Positions 17,515 to 26,579 of a stretch of 64,000 nucleotides of DNA are shown here, in pieces (the stretch's first letter is position 1; each line of letters begins with the position of its first letter). The position numbers were made by a program, and so were the translations under genes. This stretch comes from Paucibacter sp. PLA-PC-4 (lineage in GTDB: Bacteria > Pseudomonadota > Gammaproteobacteria > Burkholderiales > Burkholderiaceae_C), in the NCBI RefSeq assembly GCF_026241155.1, contig NZ_JAPFGP010000002.1:310001-374000 (forward strand), written 5' to 3'. The notes beneath the pieces were generated by a model. It did not search any database and was not told the origin of the DNA. It saw only the letters and a list, made by a program, of their open reading frames with translations.

Positions 17515-18920
17515 GATTGCACCTCGCGGGCACTCATCAGCAGCGGTTTGACTGGTGCCTGGCTGCGCAGGCGGCCGACCTGCTCAACCGGGATGCGGGC
17601 CTCGGCAGCGATCACCTCGGCTGCCGCATGGCCGCAGAAGCGGCCCTGGCAGCGCCCCATGCCGATACGGCTGAAAGCCTTGGCTCGGTTCACTTCTTGG
17701 CTGCCCAGCTCGCGCACGCAGCGGCGCAGCTCGCCGGCGCTGATGCTCTCGCAGCGGCACACCACCGCATCGTCCGGCAAGGTCGCCGCCAACTGCTGCG
17801 GCCACGGAAAGGCCTGGGCCAGGCCCTGGCGGAAGCGGTCCATGGTCTGCAGCGCCGCGCGCAGCGTGGCCTGCTCAGTCTCGAACAGCTGGCGGCCAGC
17901 ACTCTGTTGCAGATCGTTCAGCGCCGCCAGCGCGGCCAGCCGGCCGGCAGCCTCGGCCCCGTCGGCGCCGAGGATGCGCACACCGTCGCCGGCCAGATAG
18001 ACGCCCTGCGTGCTGCTGCGGCCGTCGGCATCGATGCGCGGCAGCCATTGCCGGCTCAGCGGCTCGAACCGGAACTCGCAGCGCGCAATATCGGCCAGCT
18101 GCGACTCGGCGCGCAGGTGCCAGCCCAAGCCCACCGCGTCGGCATCGAATCGCTGCTCGCGGCCCTGCGCGTCGCGCACGCGCACGCCACTGACGCCGTT
18201 CTCAGCGCTACCTTCGATCTGCAGCGGCGTCACACCGTTCAACAACACCACGCCGGCCCGCCGGAGCAGCGACTTTAGCTGCAGGCCTATCCACAGCAGG
18301 CGCGGCCTGCTTAGCAGCCCGCACAAGGCTTTCAACGATGGTACGACCGGCGAGGTGTCCAGCACCGCTGCGACCGAGGCGCCGGCCTTCACATACTGAG
18401 AGGCCACCAAATACAGCAGCGGACCGCTTCCCATCATGACCACCCGCGAGCCAATGCTGCAAGCCTGGGCCTTCAGGGCGATCTGCGCAGCACCCAGGCT
18501 GTAGCAGCCTGCATAGTGCCAGCCGGGTACCGGCATCAGTCGGTCGGTAGCGCCAGAGCAGACGATCAGCGCATCAAAGTCGAGATCGGCCGTCTCGCCG
18601 CTGGCTGGTCGCACCGTGTGCAGCTGCCGCGCCGTAACGTTCCAGGCTAAGGTGTCGGGCCGGTAGTCGATCCGCTTGTCGCGCACAAGTGCGTCGAAGC
18701 GGCTGTGTAGGGCTTGCGCCTTGGCAGCCTCGCTGCCATACAGGTTGGCATAGCCGCGCTTGAAGCTCTCGGGCTGGCGGCGATAGATCTGGCCACCGCT
18801 GCGACTGCCCTCATCGACGACGATGGGCCGCAGACCCGCCTGCACCAGGGCCTCGGCGGCGCGCACACCGGCCGGACCACTGCCAACGACGATCACGCGC
18901 GGAGTGTCTCGTCTGCTCAT
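17511..18920 (-). CDS. FAD/NAD(P)-binding oxidoreductase subunit with BFD-like 2Fe-2S domain
   Basis: 469 residues from ATG 18920. The open frame extends further upstream into the 2Fe-2S gene but the ATGA overlap marks the start. The N-terminus has VIVVGSGPAGVRAAEAL (FAD), then GSRSGGQIYRR. A second nucleotide-binding region is near 165-190 (SRVVMMGSGPLLYLVA). The C-terminal BFD-like [2Fe-2S] site is VVCRCES ... GRCQGRFCG. This is the alpha subunit of hydrogen-cyanide-synthase-B/opine-oxidase-type complexes and passes electrons between the DAO subunit and the chain. It is coupled by overlaps to both partners. Confidence 0.88.
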   Translation of the reverse strand: MSRRDTPRVIVVGSGPAGVRAAEALVQAGLRPIVVDEGSRSGGQIYRRQPESFKRGYANLYGSEAAKAQALHSRFDALVRDKRIDYRPDTLAWNVTARQLHTVRPASGETADLDFDALIVCSGATDRLMPVPGWHYAGCYSLGAAQIALKAQACSIGSRVVMMGSGPLLYLVASQYVKAGASVAAVLDTSPVVPSLKALCGLLSRPRLLWIGLQLKSLLRRAGVVLLNGVTPLQIEGSAENGVSGVRVRDAQGREQRFDADAVGLGWHLRAESQLADIARCEFRFEPLSRQWLPRIDADGRSSTQGVYLAGDGVRILGADGAEAAGRLAALAALNDLQQSAGRQLFETEQATLRAALQTMDRFRQGLAQAFPWPQQLAATLPDDAVVCRCESISAGELRRCVRELGSQEVNRAKAFSRIGMGRCQGRFCGHAAAEVIAAEARIPVEQVGRLRSQAPVKPLLMSAREVQS

Positions 18921-19282
18921 GCCTGACGCTCCTGCACGATCTTCAGGTCCGGCGTGGCCGGCCAGTGAAGGGCGGGCGGCGCGGTGCGCACGCACATGCC
19001 TTCCAACACCGGCGTCGAGCACGCGCGCAGGCGCTGCCCCGTTTCGTCCCAGACCCAGCAGTCCTGGCAGGCTCCCATCAGGCAGAAGCCGGCGCGCGCC
19101 TCGCCCTCGCCAAACTCCGAGCGACGCAGGCTGCGGCGCTGGCTCAACATCGCCACGAGCAGGCTGTCGCCCTGCAGCGCTAGGGCCGGCTCCCCGTCGA
19201 TGCGCAGGCTCACGGGGGGGCGGCCGGTCTCGGCCAAGCGCACAAAACGCGGCGGGCCGGCCGTTGGGAGGGGTTCACTCAT
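18917..19282 (-). CDS. (2Fe-2S)-binding subunit (HcnA/SoxX-like gamma subunit) of the FAD oxidase complex
   Basis: 121 residues with a single ferredoxin-type cluster site, Cys67, Cys72, Cys75 and Cys88 (GFCLMGACQDC ... RAC). Such short proteins form the third subunit in HcnABC, opine oxidase and D-hydroxyproline dehydrogenase complexes. First gene of the trio, translated into the next by ATGA overlap. It starts 12 bp after the end of the Lrp-type regulator on the same strand. Confidence 0.87.
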   Translation of the reverse strand: MSEPLPTAGPPRFVRLAETGRPPVSLRIDGEPALALQGDSLLVAMLSQRRSLRRSEFGEGEARAGFCLMGACQDCWVWDETGQRLRACSTPVLEGMCVRTAPPALHWPATPDLKIVQERQA

Positions 19283-19294
19283 GGCATGGGGCGA

Positions 19295-19786
19295 TCAGAG
19301 CGTCGGCGGGAACAGGCGCTCGATCGGGTAGTGGTTCTTGATGAAGGGAGACTTGATGACGATGAAGCTGAAGTACTTCTCGATACCGATATTGCGTTCC
19401 AGCAGGGTCTCGATGATGGATTGGTAGTGGTTGACACCGCGTGTCGTGAACTTCAGCAGATAGTCATAGCCGCCGCTGACCAGATGGCATTCGATGATCT
19501 CGTCGACCTCGCGGATCGCGGCCTCGAAGCGCACGAAGTCCTCGCGGTGGTGGTCTGACAGCGTTACCTCGGTGAATACGGTCAAGGTATCACCGAGCTT
19601 TTCCAGGCGCAGCTGCGCGCCATAGCCGGCGATATAACCGGCCTGCTCCAGCCGCTTGACGCGGATTAGGCAGGGGCTGGGCGACAGGCCGACGGCGTCG
19701 GCCAGGTCGACATTGGTGATACGGCCGTTCTTCTGCAGCTGGCTGAGAATGCGCAGGTCGAGACGATCTAGCTTGAGTGGGCCCAC
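19295..19786 (-). CDS. Lrp/AsnC family transcriptional regulator
   Basis: 163 residues from a GTG start at 19786. N-terminal winged helix-turn-helix (KLDRLDLRILSQLQKNGRITNVDLADAVGLS), then the RAM ligand-binding domain with the typical VSGGYDYLLKFTTR segment. Lrp-like proteins sense amino acids and commonly control adjacent catabolic genes. It lies between the class III aminotransferase (95 bp upstream) and the three-subunit oxidase, all on one strand, so it probably regulates both. Confidence 0.9.
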   Translation of the reverse strand: MGPLKLDRLDLRILSQLQKNGRITNVDLADAVGLSPSPCLIRVKRLEQAGYIAGYGAQLRLEKLGDTLTVFTEVTLSDHHREDFVRFEAAIREVDEIIECHLVSGGYDYLLKFTTRGVNHYQSIIETLLERNIGIEKYFSFIVIKSPFIKNHYPIERLFPPTL

Positions 19787-19880
19787 GGTGTACTCGTCAC
19801 AAAGTCCAGGAACGGTTTGATTTTGCGTCGGCGGCGCTCGTGCGAAGTAAGTCCTTCTACTCGACGTTCGTCTCGGGCTA

Positions 19881-21284
19881 TCAGGACTTCAGCGCAGCGC
19901 GCACATCGGGCGCGGCCAGGATCTCGTCCAGCGTCTTCTTCAGCCGCAGGGCCATGATGGCGAATTCGTCCTCGTTGAAACACAGCGCCGGAGCGAAACC
20001 GAGGATGTGGTCGCCGAAGGAGCGGAACACCAGGCCGTTGCGGTAGCCGGTCTCGAACAGCCGGTCCGAGAGGCCAAGTGCTGGCTCGAAGCCGCGCTTG
20101 CTGGTCTTGTTGCTGACCAGCTCCAGCGCGCCCAGCAGGCCGCGGTGGCGCGAGTCGCCGACGAGCGGGTGATCGCGCAGGCCATCCAGCACGGCCGCAA
20201 AGTGCGGCGCCACCTGTTGCCCATTGGCCAGAATGCCGCCGTCCTCGTACAGACGCAGCACCTCCAGCGCGACCGCCGCGCTCACGGGGTGGGCCGAGTA
20301 GGTGGCGCCATGGCCGATCAGCGCGCCTGCCGGCGCACCGTCGGCGATGCCGGCGTAGACCTGCTCGGACATCAGCATCGCGCCCATTGGCGCATAGCCG
20401 GCTGTCAGGCCCTTGGCCAAGGTCATCAGATCGGGCTGCACGCCCTCTGCCTCGCACGCAAACATCGGGCCAGTGCGGCCGAAGCCCGTGATCACCTCGT
20501 CGACGACGAAGAGGATGCCCAGCTCACGGGCCGCCTCGCTCATCGCCTTCAGCCATCCCTTGGGCGGCACGATCACGCCGCCCGAGCCTTGAATGGGCTC
20601 GCAGAAGAAGGCCGCTACGTTCTCGGCGCCCAGCTCAGCCACCTTGGTGCCCAGCGCAGCCACCGAGGCGGCGATCTGGCCAGCGTCGTCCAGGCCATTG
20701 CGGTAACTGTAGGGCGAGGCGATGTAGTGCTGGGTCGGAAGCGGCATGTCGAAGCCGCGGTGGAATGCCGGCAGCGCCGTCAGCCCCGAGCCGGTGGACG
20801 AGGAGCCGTGATAGCCGCGCTCCAGCGCGATGAAGTGCTTCTTGCTCGGCCGGCCCGTATTGTTGTAGTACTGCGTGATCAGCCGGATCGCCGCGTCGAT
20901 GGCCTCCGAGCCGCCCAGCGTCAGGTAGACGCGGGTCAGCGAGGCGGGGGTGATCTGCACCAGCTTGTCGGCCAGCCGGATGGCCGGCTCGCTGCCAAAG
21001 TGGAAGTAGCCGGTGGCGTAAGGTAGCTTGCGCATCTGCTCGGCGGCGGCCTGCACCACGCTCTCGTGCCCGTAACCGATATTGACGCACCACAGGCCGG
21101 CGAAGGCGTCGAGCAACTGATGACCGCAGGCGTCGGTCAGCCAGGCGCCTTGGCCCGACTCAAGCACCGTGACGCCACGCTGCTCGTGCTTGCGCCAGGG
21201 GGCGACCGGATGGATCAGATGTGCGCGGTCGAGGGCGATCAACGCGTCGAGATTTTGCTTGCCTGGGCTTGCGTGTGACTGCAT
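19881..21284 (-). CDS. Class III PLP aminotransferase (omega-amino acid or diamine:pyruvate type)
   Basis: 467 residues from ATG 21284, chosen because GGAAGAG stands 8 bp upstream; ATG 21299 is in frame but poorer. Fold-type I class III signatures are present: GGSEAIDAAIRL, ERGYHGSSSTG, DEVITGFGRTG and the PLP-lysine in LAKGLTAGYAPMGA. The sequence resembles putrescine, beta-alanine or taurine:pyruvate transaminases, producing an omega-semialdehyde. The aldehyde dehydrogenases at 24220 and 34163 could oxidise such a product. The exact amine donor is not readable from the sequence. Confidence 0.9.
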   Translation of the reverse strand: MQSHASPGKQNLDALIALDRAHLIHPVAPWRKHEQRGVTVLESGQGAWLTDACGHQLLDAFAGLWCVNIGYGHESVVQAAAEQMRKLPYATGYFHFGSEPAIRLADKLVQITPASLTRVYLTLGGSEAIDAAIRLITQYYNNTGRPSKKHFIALERGYHGSSSTGSGLTALPAFHRGFDMPLPTQHYIASPYSYRNGLDDAGQIAASVAALGTKVAELGAENVAAFFCEPIQGSGGVIVPPKGWLKAMSEAARELGILFVVDEVITGFGRTGPMFACEAEGVQPDLMTLAKGLTAGYAPMGAMLMSEQVYAGIADGAPAGALIGHGATYSAHPVSAAVALEVLRLYEDGGILANGQQVAPHFAAVLDGLRDHPLVGDSRHRGLLGALELVSNKTSKRGFEPALGLSDRLFETGYRNGLVFRSFGDHILGFAPALCFNEDEFAIMALRLKKTLDEILAAPDVRAALKS

Positions 21285-22187
21285 GGGGCGCTCTTCCATT
21301 CATCGTCTTGAAGAGGCTCCAGCTTAGGGCGGGAGGCGCAGCGCGTGGTGCTGCAATCGGGCGCGCGATTTGGCTTGGCGCACTGTTCTTTGGGTTGGGA
21401 CGGCAGAAGATTCTGATGCTTCGATGTCGCGCGGCGTAGGCCCAGGCCCACCAGACGCCGGACTTTGGTTCAACTAGGGTTGGCTAGACGTACGGCAGTC
21501 GCTTTGGATTGAAGACTCGATTGGATCGGGTGCTCATAGGCCAGCGAGTCGTCACATTCGTTCCAAGATTGGTGGGACTCTGGCCTGGCTCGCAACATCG
21601 CCCCGCAGGTGCATCGGAACGGTATCCACAAAATCTCCGTCCGCTAGCAGCGCGTCAAATTCCTCGCGAAGGTAGCCTCGAACGCGCTGCGTTGTCGTGT
21701 TTGACTCGTTGTCGCTTGGTTTTTCACGTCGACCAGCTCTCTTTGCTGAACTCCTTGATAAGGTGCTCTACGGGGCTTCCCCCTACAACCGCTGGAGATG
21801 TTTGTCTCGGTGTTTTGCCGCTCGGTGGCGCTCACACGCTACTTTCCTAGTAGCGCAGCAGATCTGGCCCCAGCTGGGATTGCTTCGCGTCGTGCTGAGC
21901 AAGAGGGCGCCGCAACATCGGTGGTGCCTGGAACTCGTGCAAACATCCAAACAATATTGCATGCTTGCGCCCCAGGGATGGCTGACTGCAGGGATCATGA
22001 CCGCATCCCTGTGCGGCTGTCGGAATCGCGACGAGCATGGCTTCTCAACCCAGCGCCTTTTACGCAGCGGACAAGCTGCGACTCAAGGCCCCAATAGACC
22101 TGCTCCCTACCGAAGACGAGAGTCAGACAGACGTCGAATAGTTGAGCCCGAGGGCGGCGTTGGTCTATCGCCTTGTTAAGGCAGGGT
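21285..22187 (+). other. Gene-free stretch of lower GC content inside the catabolic block
   Basis: About 900 bp between two minus-strand genes. Short open frames exist on both strands (the longest 160 codons from GTG 21697), but their products are basic, Cys/Arg-rich and match no family I know. Base composition is clearly lower in G+C than the neighbours; 21721-21780 has 31 G+C of 60. The first 150 bp may hold the aminotransferase promoter. Two tiny hairpins, GCCTT/AAGGC and GGGTT/AACCC, lie at 22169-22196 over the ghrA stop. It may be a decayed insertion or foreign remnant. Confidence 0.5.
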
Positions 22188-23123
22188 TCAGTAACCCAAG
22201 CCCCGATCCACCAGTCCCACCATCTCTTCCCCCGCCTCAAACCGCCTGATGTTCTCAAGCACCACTTCTGCCGCCGTCTCCGGCTGCGTCATGCTGGCGA
22301 TGTGGGGCGTCAGCCAGATCTGCGGGTGCTGCCAGAAGGCGTGAGAGGAGGGCAGGGGCTCGGGGTCTGTGACGTCGAGGATTGCATGCTTGAGCTGGCC
22401 GCTGGCCAGCGCGGCAGTCAGGTCGGCTTCGACCAGTTGCGGGCCGCGACCCACATGAATGAGGCTGGCACCGGCCGGTAGTTGGGCGAACAGCTCAGCG
22501 TTCAGAAATCCGCGCGTCGCCTCGGTCAGCGGCAGCAGGCAGATCAGCAGCTCGCTGCGGCTTAGAAGGGCGCCCAGCTCCTCGGCGCCTGCAAAGCACC
22601 GCACACCGTCGACCGCGTGGCGCGAGCGGCTCCAGCCGGCGCAGTCGAAGCCGAAACTGCGCAGCTGGCCCAGCACCGCCTGGCCCAGCGAGCCCATGCC
22701 CAGCACGCCGATGCAGCGCTTGGCAGCCGGCCGTACCTGGATTGGCATCCAGCGGCTGTGCTCGCGTTGCAGGCGCTGGTAGGCCGGCATGTCGCGGTGC
22801 AGGCTCAGTACGGCCCAACTGACGTACTCGACCATGCCCTTGATGATGCCGGGCTCCACCATTCGCACGACGGGCAGGTCGGCGGGCAGCTGATCAAACT
22901 TGAACTGGTCGACGCCGGCGCCCGAGGAGAACAGCAGCTTGAGATTCGGGAAGGTGTCGCGGATGTCGGCGGGAGGATCCCAGGCGGCCAGGTAATGCAC
23001 CTCGGCCGGGTCGCCGATCTCGGGCCAGATGCGGAAGTCGAGTTCCGGCTCGGCCTGGCGCGCAAAGACCTCGGCCCATACCCGACCGCGCACCGGGTCG
23101 GCCTTGTAGACGAAGGCGCTCAT
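22188..23123 (-). CDS. ghrA: Glyoxylate/hydroxypyruvate reductase A-type D-2-hydroxyacid dehydrogenase
   Basis: 311 residues from ATG 23123, within one residue of E. coli GhrA (312). NAD(P) motif GVLGMGSLGQAV lies near 140-150. The C-terminal catalytic part has GRGPQLVEADLTAAL, LDVTDPEPLP and TPHIAS (catalytic His), and ends in VDRGLGY, very like GhrA. It reduces glyoxylate, hydroxypyruvate or other 2-oxo acids. Its start overlaps the stop of the acetyltransferase by 4 bp. Within the catabolic block it could remove a 2-oxo acid or glyoxylate released by amine oxidation. Confidence 0.88.
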   Translation of the reverse strand: MSAFVYKADPVRGRVWAEVFARQAEPELDFRIWPEIGDPAEVHYLAAWDPPADIRDTFPNLKLLFSSGAGVDQFKFDQLPADLPVVRMVEPGIIKGMVEYVSWAVLSLHRDMPAYQRLQREHSRWMPIQVRPAAKRCIGVLGMGSLGQAVLGQLRSFGFDCAGWSRSRHAVDGVRCFAGAEELGALLSRSELLICLLPLTEATRGFLNAELFAQLPAGASLIHVGRGPQLVEADLTAALASGQLKHAILDVTDPEPLPSSHAFWQHPQIWLTPHIASMTQPETAAEVVLENIRRFEAGEEMVGLVDRGLGY

Positions 23124-24007
23124 CCCAGGGCCTGGGTGGCAAGCGAGAACAATCGCGCCTCGGGCCGCTTGACCAGCGGGCCGCCGCGCACCATCTCGGT
23201 CGGTGCGTCGACGCGCAACAGACCCAGGGTCTCCAGCCATTCGGTCAGGCCGCTGTCGAAGTCGACATCGATGCGCACGAACTTCCCCGCACTCAGGCCC
23301 ACCAGATGGGCGATCAAGGCTTTGGCGCCTTCGGCGTCGGGCGCGACAACTGGGCCGATGATCAAGCCGCGACCGAAGCGGCGCAGCATCCCGAAGCCCC
23401 GGGCCTGGCCTTCGTAATCGAGTACCACGGTATCGGCATGGCCGAGCAGCTCAGTAATCAGGGCCTCGCGCGGCATGCCGCGAGCCCGGGTGTCGAGCTC
23501 GATCAGGCTGACCACATCGTTGTGGTCCGAGGGGCGCAGACGCCAACCCCCGTCCAGCGCTACCAGCGGTGCCGAACCGGCGGTGCCCTGGTGCTGGCGC
23601 ACCTCGCCCGTGCGCACAAAGCCCAGGCGTTCATAGAGGCCGCGGCCCTCTGCGGTGGCATGCAGCAACACGCAACACGCCTCGCCAAGCTGGGCAAGCG
23701 CAGCCTGCATCAGCCGGTAGCCGATGCGCCGGCCCTGGCAGCGGGGGGCGACGATGACCAGGCCCAGCGTCGCATGGGTCGGTCCCCAGGGCCAGACAAG
23801 CGTGGTGCCGACCAGCTCGCCGTCGCGCTCGGCCACCAGGCCGCCGCCCAGCGCGAACGCGGCCTGCCAGTCGGCTAGCCGGTGCGGCCAGTGAACGGCC
23901 AGCGACAGCGCGTGCGCGGCCTCCAGATCGCCGGCTTGCATCGCGCGCAGCACGACGCCATCGGCCGAGGCCGCAGGGATCGCGGCGACATTGGATTCGT
24001 AGCTCAA
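23120..24007 (-). CDS. Tandem GNAT acetyltransferase
   Basis: 295 residues if started at TTG 24007, which has GGAGAG six bases upstream; ATG 24058 and ATG 24040 are in frame but lack a ribosome site. Two GNAT-like halves are visible. The first has the full acetyl-CoA loop VAPRCQGRRIGYRLMQAAL and FYERLGF-type end (LYERLGFV). The second (about 150-290) is degenerate, with VVAPDAEGAKALIAHLV. Overlaps ghrA and is divergent from the aldehyde dehydrogenase at 24220. It could acetylate the amine substrate of the block, but this is speculation. Confidence 0.82.
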   Translation of the reverse strand: MSYESNVAAIPAASADGVVLRAMQAGDLEAAHALSLAVHWPHRLADWQAAFALGGGLVAERDGELVGTTLVWPWGPTHATLGLVIVAPRCQGRRIGYRLMQAALAQLGEACCVLLHATAEGRGLYERLGFVRTGEVRQHQGTAGSAPLVALDGGWRLRPSDHNDVVSLIELDTRARGMPREALITELLGHADTVVLDYEGQARGFGMLRRFGRGLIIGPVVAPDAEGAKALIAHLVGLSAGKFVRIDVDFDSGLTEWLETLGLLRVDAPTEMVRGGPLVKRPEARLFSLATQALG

Positions 24008-24219
24008 GGTGTTCTCTCCATATCGCGGGTTTGTCCCCATGGTTGCAAGCTTGCCCATGCGGCGCTAGGACGATCTTGCTGCTTTGGCCCATTCGGCAGC
24101 TTTGGCTGTGCGAGCCTCGTGACTTGCAATTTACTGCGCTGTGCTGAGCGCCTACGCAAACACATTCCGTATCACCCTGCCTAGCATCTGTGCTGCCGAT
24201 TTTGAACTCAAGGAAGCCC

Positions 24220-25701
24220 GTGCAAACTTTTGACCCCGACCGTATCGCCGTGCCCAACGGTCACTACATCGATGGCCGGCTGGTCAGCAGTGCCGGCGGC
24301 CTGGAGGTGCGTCGCCCCTCCGATGGGCAGCCCTATGCCGATCTGCCGCTGGGCGATGCGGCCCTGGTGGACCGTGCGGTGCAGAGCGCCTGGAACGCCT
24401 GGCGCACAAGTGACTGGACCCGCCGCGCGCCACGCGAGCGCGCTCGCGTGCTGCGCCGCTGGGCCGATCTGGTGGAGGCCGATGGCGCGGTGCTCGGGCC
24501 GCTGGAGGCGCTCGGCTCGACCCGGCCGCTGACCGACGTGCTGTCCTGGGATGTGCCGTTCACGGCCGAGGGCCTGCGCTTCTTCGCCGAGTACGCCGAC
24601 AAGCTGGGCGGCGAGGTGGCCGCCACGCAGAGCGACAAGCTGGGGATGACCATCACCGAGCCCTACGGCGTCGTCGGCGCGATCACGCCCTGGAACTTCC
24701 CGCTGGTGATGGTGTCCTGGAAGGTCGGTGCGGCGCTGGCGGCCGGCAATGCTGTGGTGCTAAAACCCTCGGAGCTGACCCCCTTCTCGGTGCTGCGCCT
24801 GGCCGAGCTGGCCAGCCAGGCCGGTGTGCCGGACGGCGTCTTCAATATCGTGCAGGGCGACGGTCGCCTCACCGGCGACGCCTTGAGCCGCCACCCGCGC
24901 ATCGCCAAGATGACCTTCACCGGTAGCACGCGCACCGGCGCGGCCATCATGGCCGCCTGCGCCCAGCAGGGGCCGAAGCCGGTGACGCTGGAGCTGGGCG
25001 GAAAAAGCCCGCAACTGGTGTTTGATGACGCGCCCGACCTGGCCAAACTGACGGGCCTGATCGCCAACGCCATCACCGGCAATGCGGGCCAGGTCTGCGT
25101 GGCCGGCTCTCGGCTGATCGTGCAAAAGGGCATCGCACCGGCGCTGATCGAGGGCCTGGCACGTCGCTTCACGGCCGCCCGCCCCGGCGCTACCTGGGAC
25201 TCAGAGGCGACGCTGCCGCCCATCATCTCGCGCCCGCAGGCGCAGCGCATCGCCGACATCGTGCAGCGTGCCGAGGAGGCCGGCGGCCGGGTTGTGGGCG
25301 GTGGCCTGCGCAGCACGATCTGCGGCGACGGGGCTTACTACATGCCAACCCTGATCGAAAACGTCGCTGCCGGTAACCCGGCCGTGGTCGAGGAGATATT
25401 CGGACCGGTGCTGACCGTGCAGACCTTCGACAGCGAGGAAGAGGGCCTGGCCCTGGCCGCGCATGAGCACTACGGCCTGGCTGCGGGCGTGCACACCTGC
25501 GACATTGGCCGAGCGCTGCGCGTGATGCGCGGCCTCTCGGCGGGTACCGTGTGGATCAACCGCTATGGACGCAGCAACGATTTCGTGATCCCGACCGGCG
25601 GCTACCACCAGTCGGGTATCGGCAAGGATCTGGGCCGCCAGGCCGTCGAGGCCAATCTGCGCATCAAAAGCGTGCTGATTGACTTCGCAACGCCGCCATG
25701 A
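24220..25701 (+). CDS. NAD(P)-dependent aldehyde dehydrogenase
   Basis: 493 residues from GTG 24220, preceded by AAGGA at 24210; a GTG at 24190 would add ten residues without a better site. The family's features are ITPWNFPLVMVSWKVGAAL (cofactor), ELGGKSPQLVF with the general-base Glu, and GNAGQVCVAGSR with the catalytic Cys. It resembles gamma-aminobutyraldehyde/betaine aldehyde dehydrogenases (PuuC-like), so oxidation of an amino-aldehyde is likely. First gene of the rightward half of the catabolic block; 186 bp separate it from the HAD gene. Confidence 0.9.
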   Translation: MQTFDPDRIAVPNGHYIDGRLVSSAGGLEVRRPSDGQPYADLPLGDAALVDRAVQSAWNAWRTSDWTRRAPRERARVLRRWADLVEADGAVLGPLEALGSTRPLTDVLSWDVPFTAEGLRFFAEYADKLGGEVAATQSDKLGMTITEPYGVVGAITPWNFPLVMVSWKVGAALAAGNAVVLKPSELTPFSVLRLAELASQAGVPDGVFNIVQGDGRLTGDALSRHPRIAKMTFTGSTRTGAAIMAACAQQGPKPVTLELGGKSPQLVFDDAPDLAKLTGLIANAITGNAGQVCVAGSRLIVQKGIAPALIEGLARRFTAARPGATWDSEATLPPIISRPQAQRIADIVQRAEEAGGRVVGGGLRSTICGDGAYYMPTLIENVAAGNPAVVEEIFGPVLTVQTFDSEEEGLALAAHEHYGLAAGVHTCDIGRALRVMRGLSAGTVWINRYGRSNDFVIPTGGYHQSGIGKDLGRQAVEANLRIKSVLIDFATPP

Positions 25702-25887
25702 TGTGCATGCCTGCCCCCGCCTGGCGCGCGCCGCAGGCTATGCCGCAGGCGGGCATCCAAACCACAGTTTTGTGTGCGCCCCCCGGCCAATACCCCGCAA
25801 CTCTGTTCACCTTGCATGCTTCAATGAAATCCAGATGACAGCAGCGTGTGCAGGTGGCTTTTGACCCCCGCTTGACCCGACCAAGGA

Positions 25888-26565
25888 ATGACTGATATGA
25901 CTATCTTCCGTCCCAAGTACATCACCTTCGACTGCTACGGCACGCTGACGCGCTTCCGTATGGGCGAGATGACCCGCGACATCTTTGCCGACCGCATCAA
26001 GCCCGAGCAGATGGACGCCTTCATCGCCGACTTCTCGGCTTACCGCTTCGATGAGGTGTTGGGCGACTGGCAGCCTTACGAGGTGGTGCTGAAGAACGCA
26101 GTGCGCCGCCTTTGCAAGAAGTGGGGCATCCAGTACTTCGACCACGAGGCCCAGCAGTACTACGACGCCGTGCCCACCTGGGCCCCGCATGAGGACGTGC
26201 CGGCCGGCCTGGCCAAGATCGCCAAGGAGATTCCGCTGGTGATTCTGTCCAATGCGTCTGACAACCAGATCCAGAAGAATGTGGCCCTGCTCGGCGCTCC
26301 CTTCCACCGCGTCTACACGGCCCAGCAGGCCCAGGCCTACAAGCCGCGCCTGAAGGCGTTTGAATACATGCTGGACTCGCTGAACGCGAACCCCGAGGAC
26401 CTGCTGCATGTCTCGTCCAGCCTGCGCTACGACCTGATGTCGGCCGACGACCTGGGCATCAAGAACAAGGTCTTCGTCAATCGCGGCCATGGCCCGGGCA
26501 ATCCGGCCTACAACTATGTGGAGATCGCCGACATCGGCGGCCTGCCGGGCGTCGTCGGTCTCTGA
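25888..26565 (+). CDS. HAD superfamily hydrolase, type II haloacid dehalogenase-like
   Basis: 225 residues. Motif I is FDCYGTL, motif II is LSNAS, and the motif III lysine lies in YKPRLKAFEYM. The dehalogenase signature SSN is changed to SSS (HVSSSLRYD), so true 2-haloacid dehalogenase activity is unlikely; members of this subfamily are common beside amine oxidases. It is followed 14 bp later by an FAD oxidase gene and probably shares its transcript. Substrate unknown; the second such HAD in this window is at 7060. Confidence 0.85.
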   Translation: MTDMTIFRPKYITFDCYGTLTRFRMGEMTRDIFADRIKPEQMDAFIADFSAYRFDEVLGDWQPYEVVLKNAVRRLCKKWGIQYFDHEAQQYYDAVPTWAPHEDVPAGLAKIAKEIPLVILSNASDNQIQKNVALLGAPFHRVYTAQQAQAYKPRLKAFEYMLDSLNANPEDLLHVSSSLRYDLMSADDLGIKNKVFVNRGHGPGNPAYNYVEIADIGGLPGVVGL

Positions 26566-26579
26566 GCACCCCAGCCGCC

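Noticed and set aside
21697-22179. 160-codon GTG-initiated gene in the gap
   Set aside because: No ribosome site, unusual basic and Cys-rich composition, and no known family; left as unexplained sequence.
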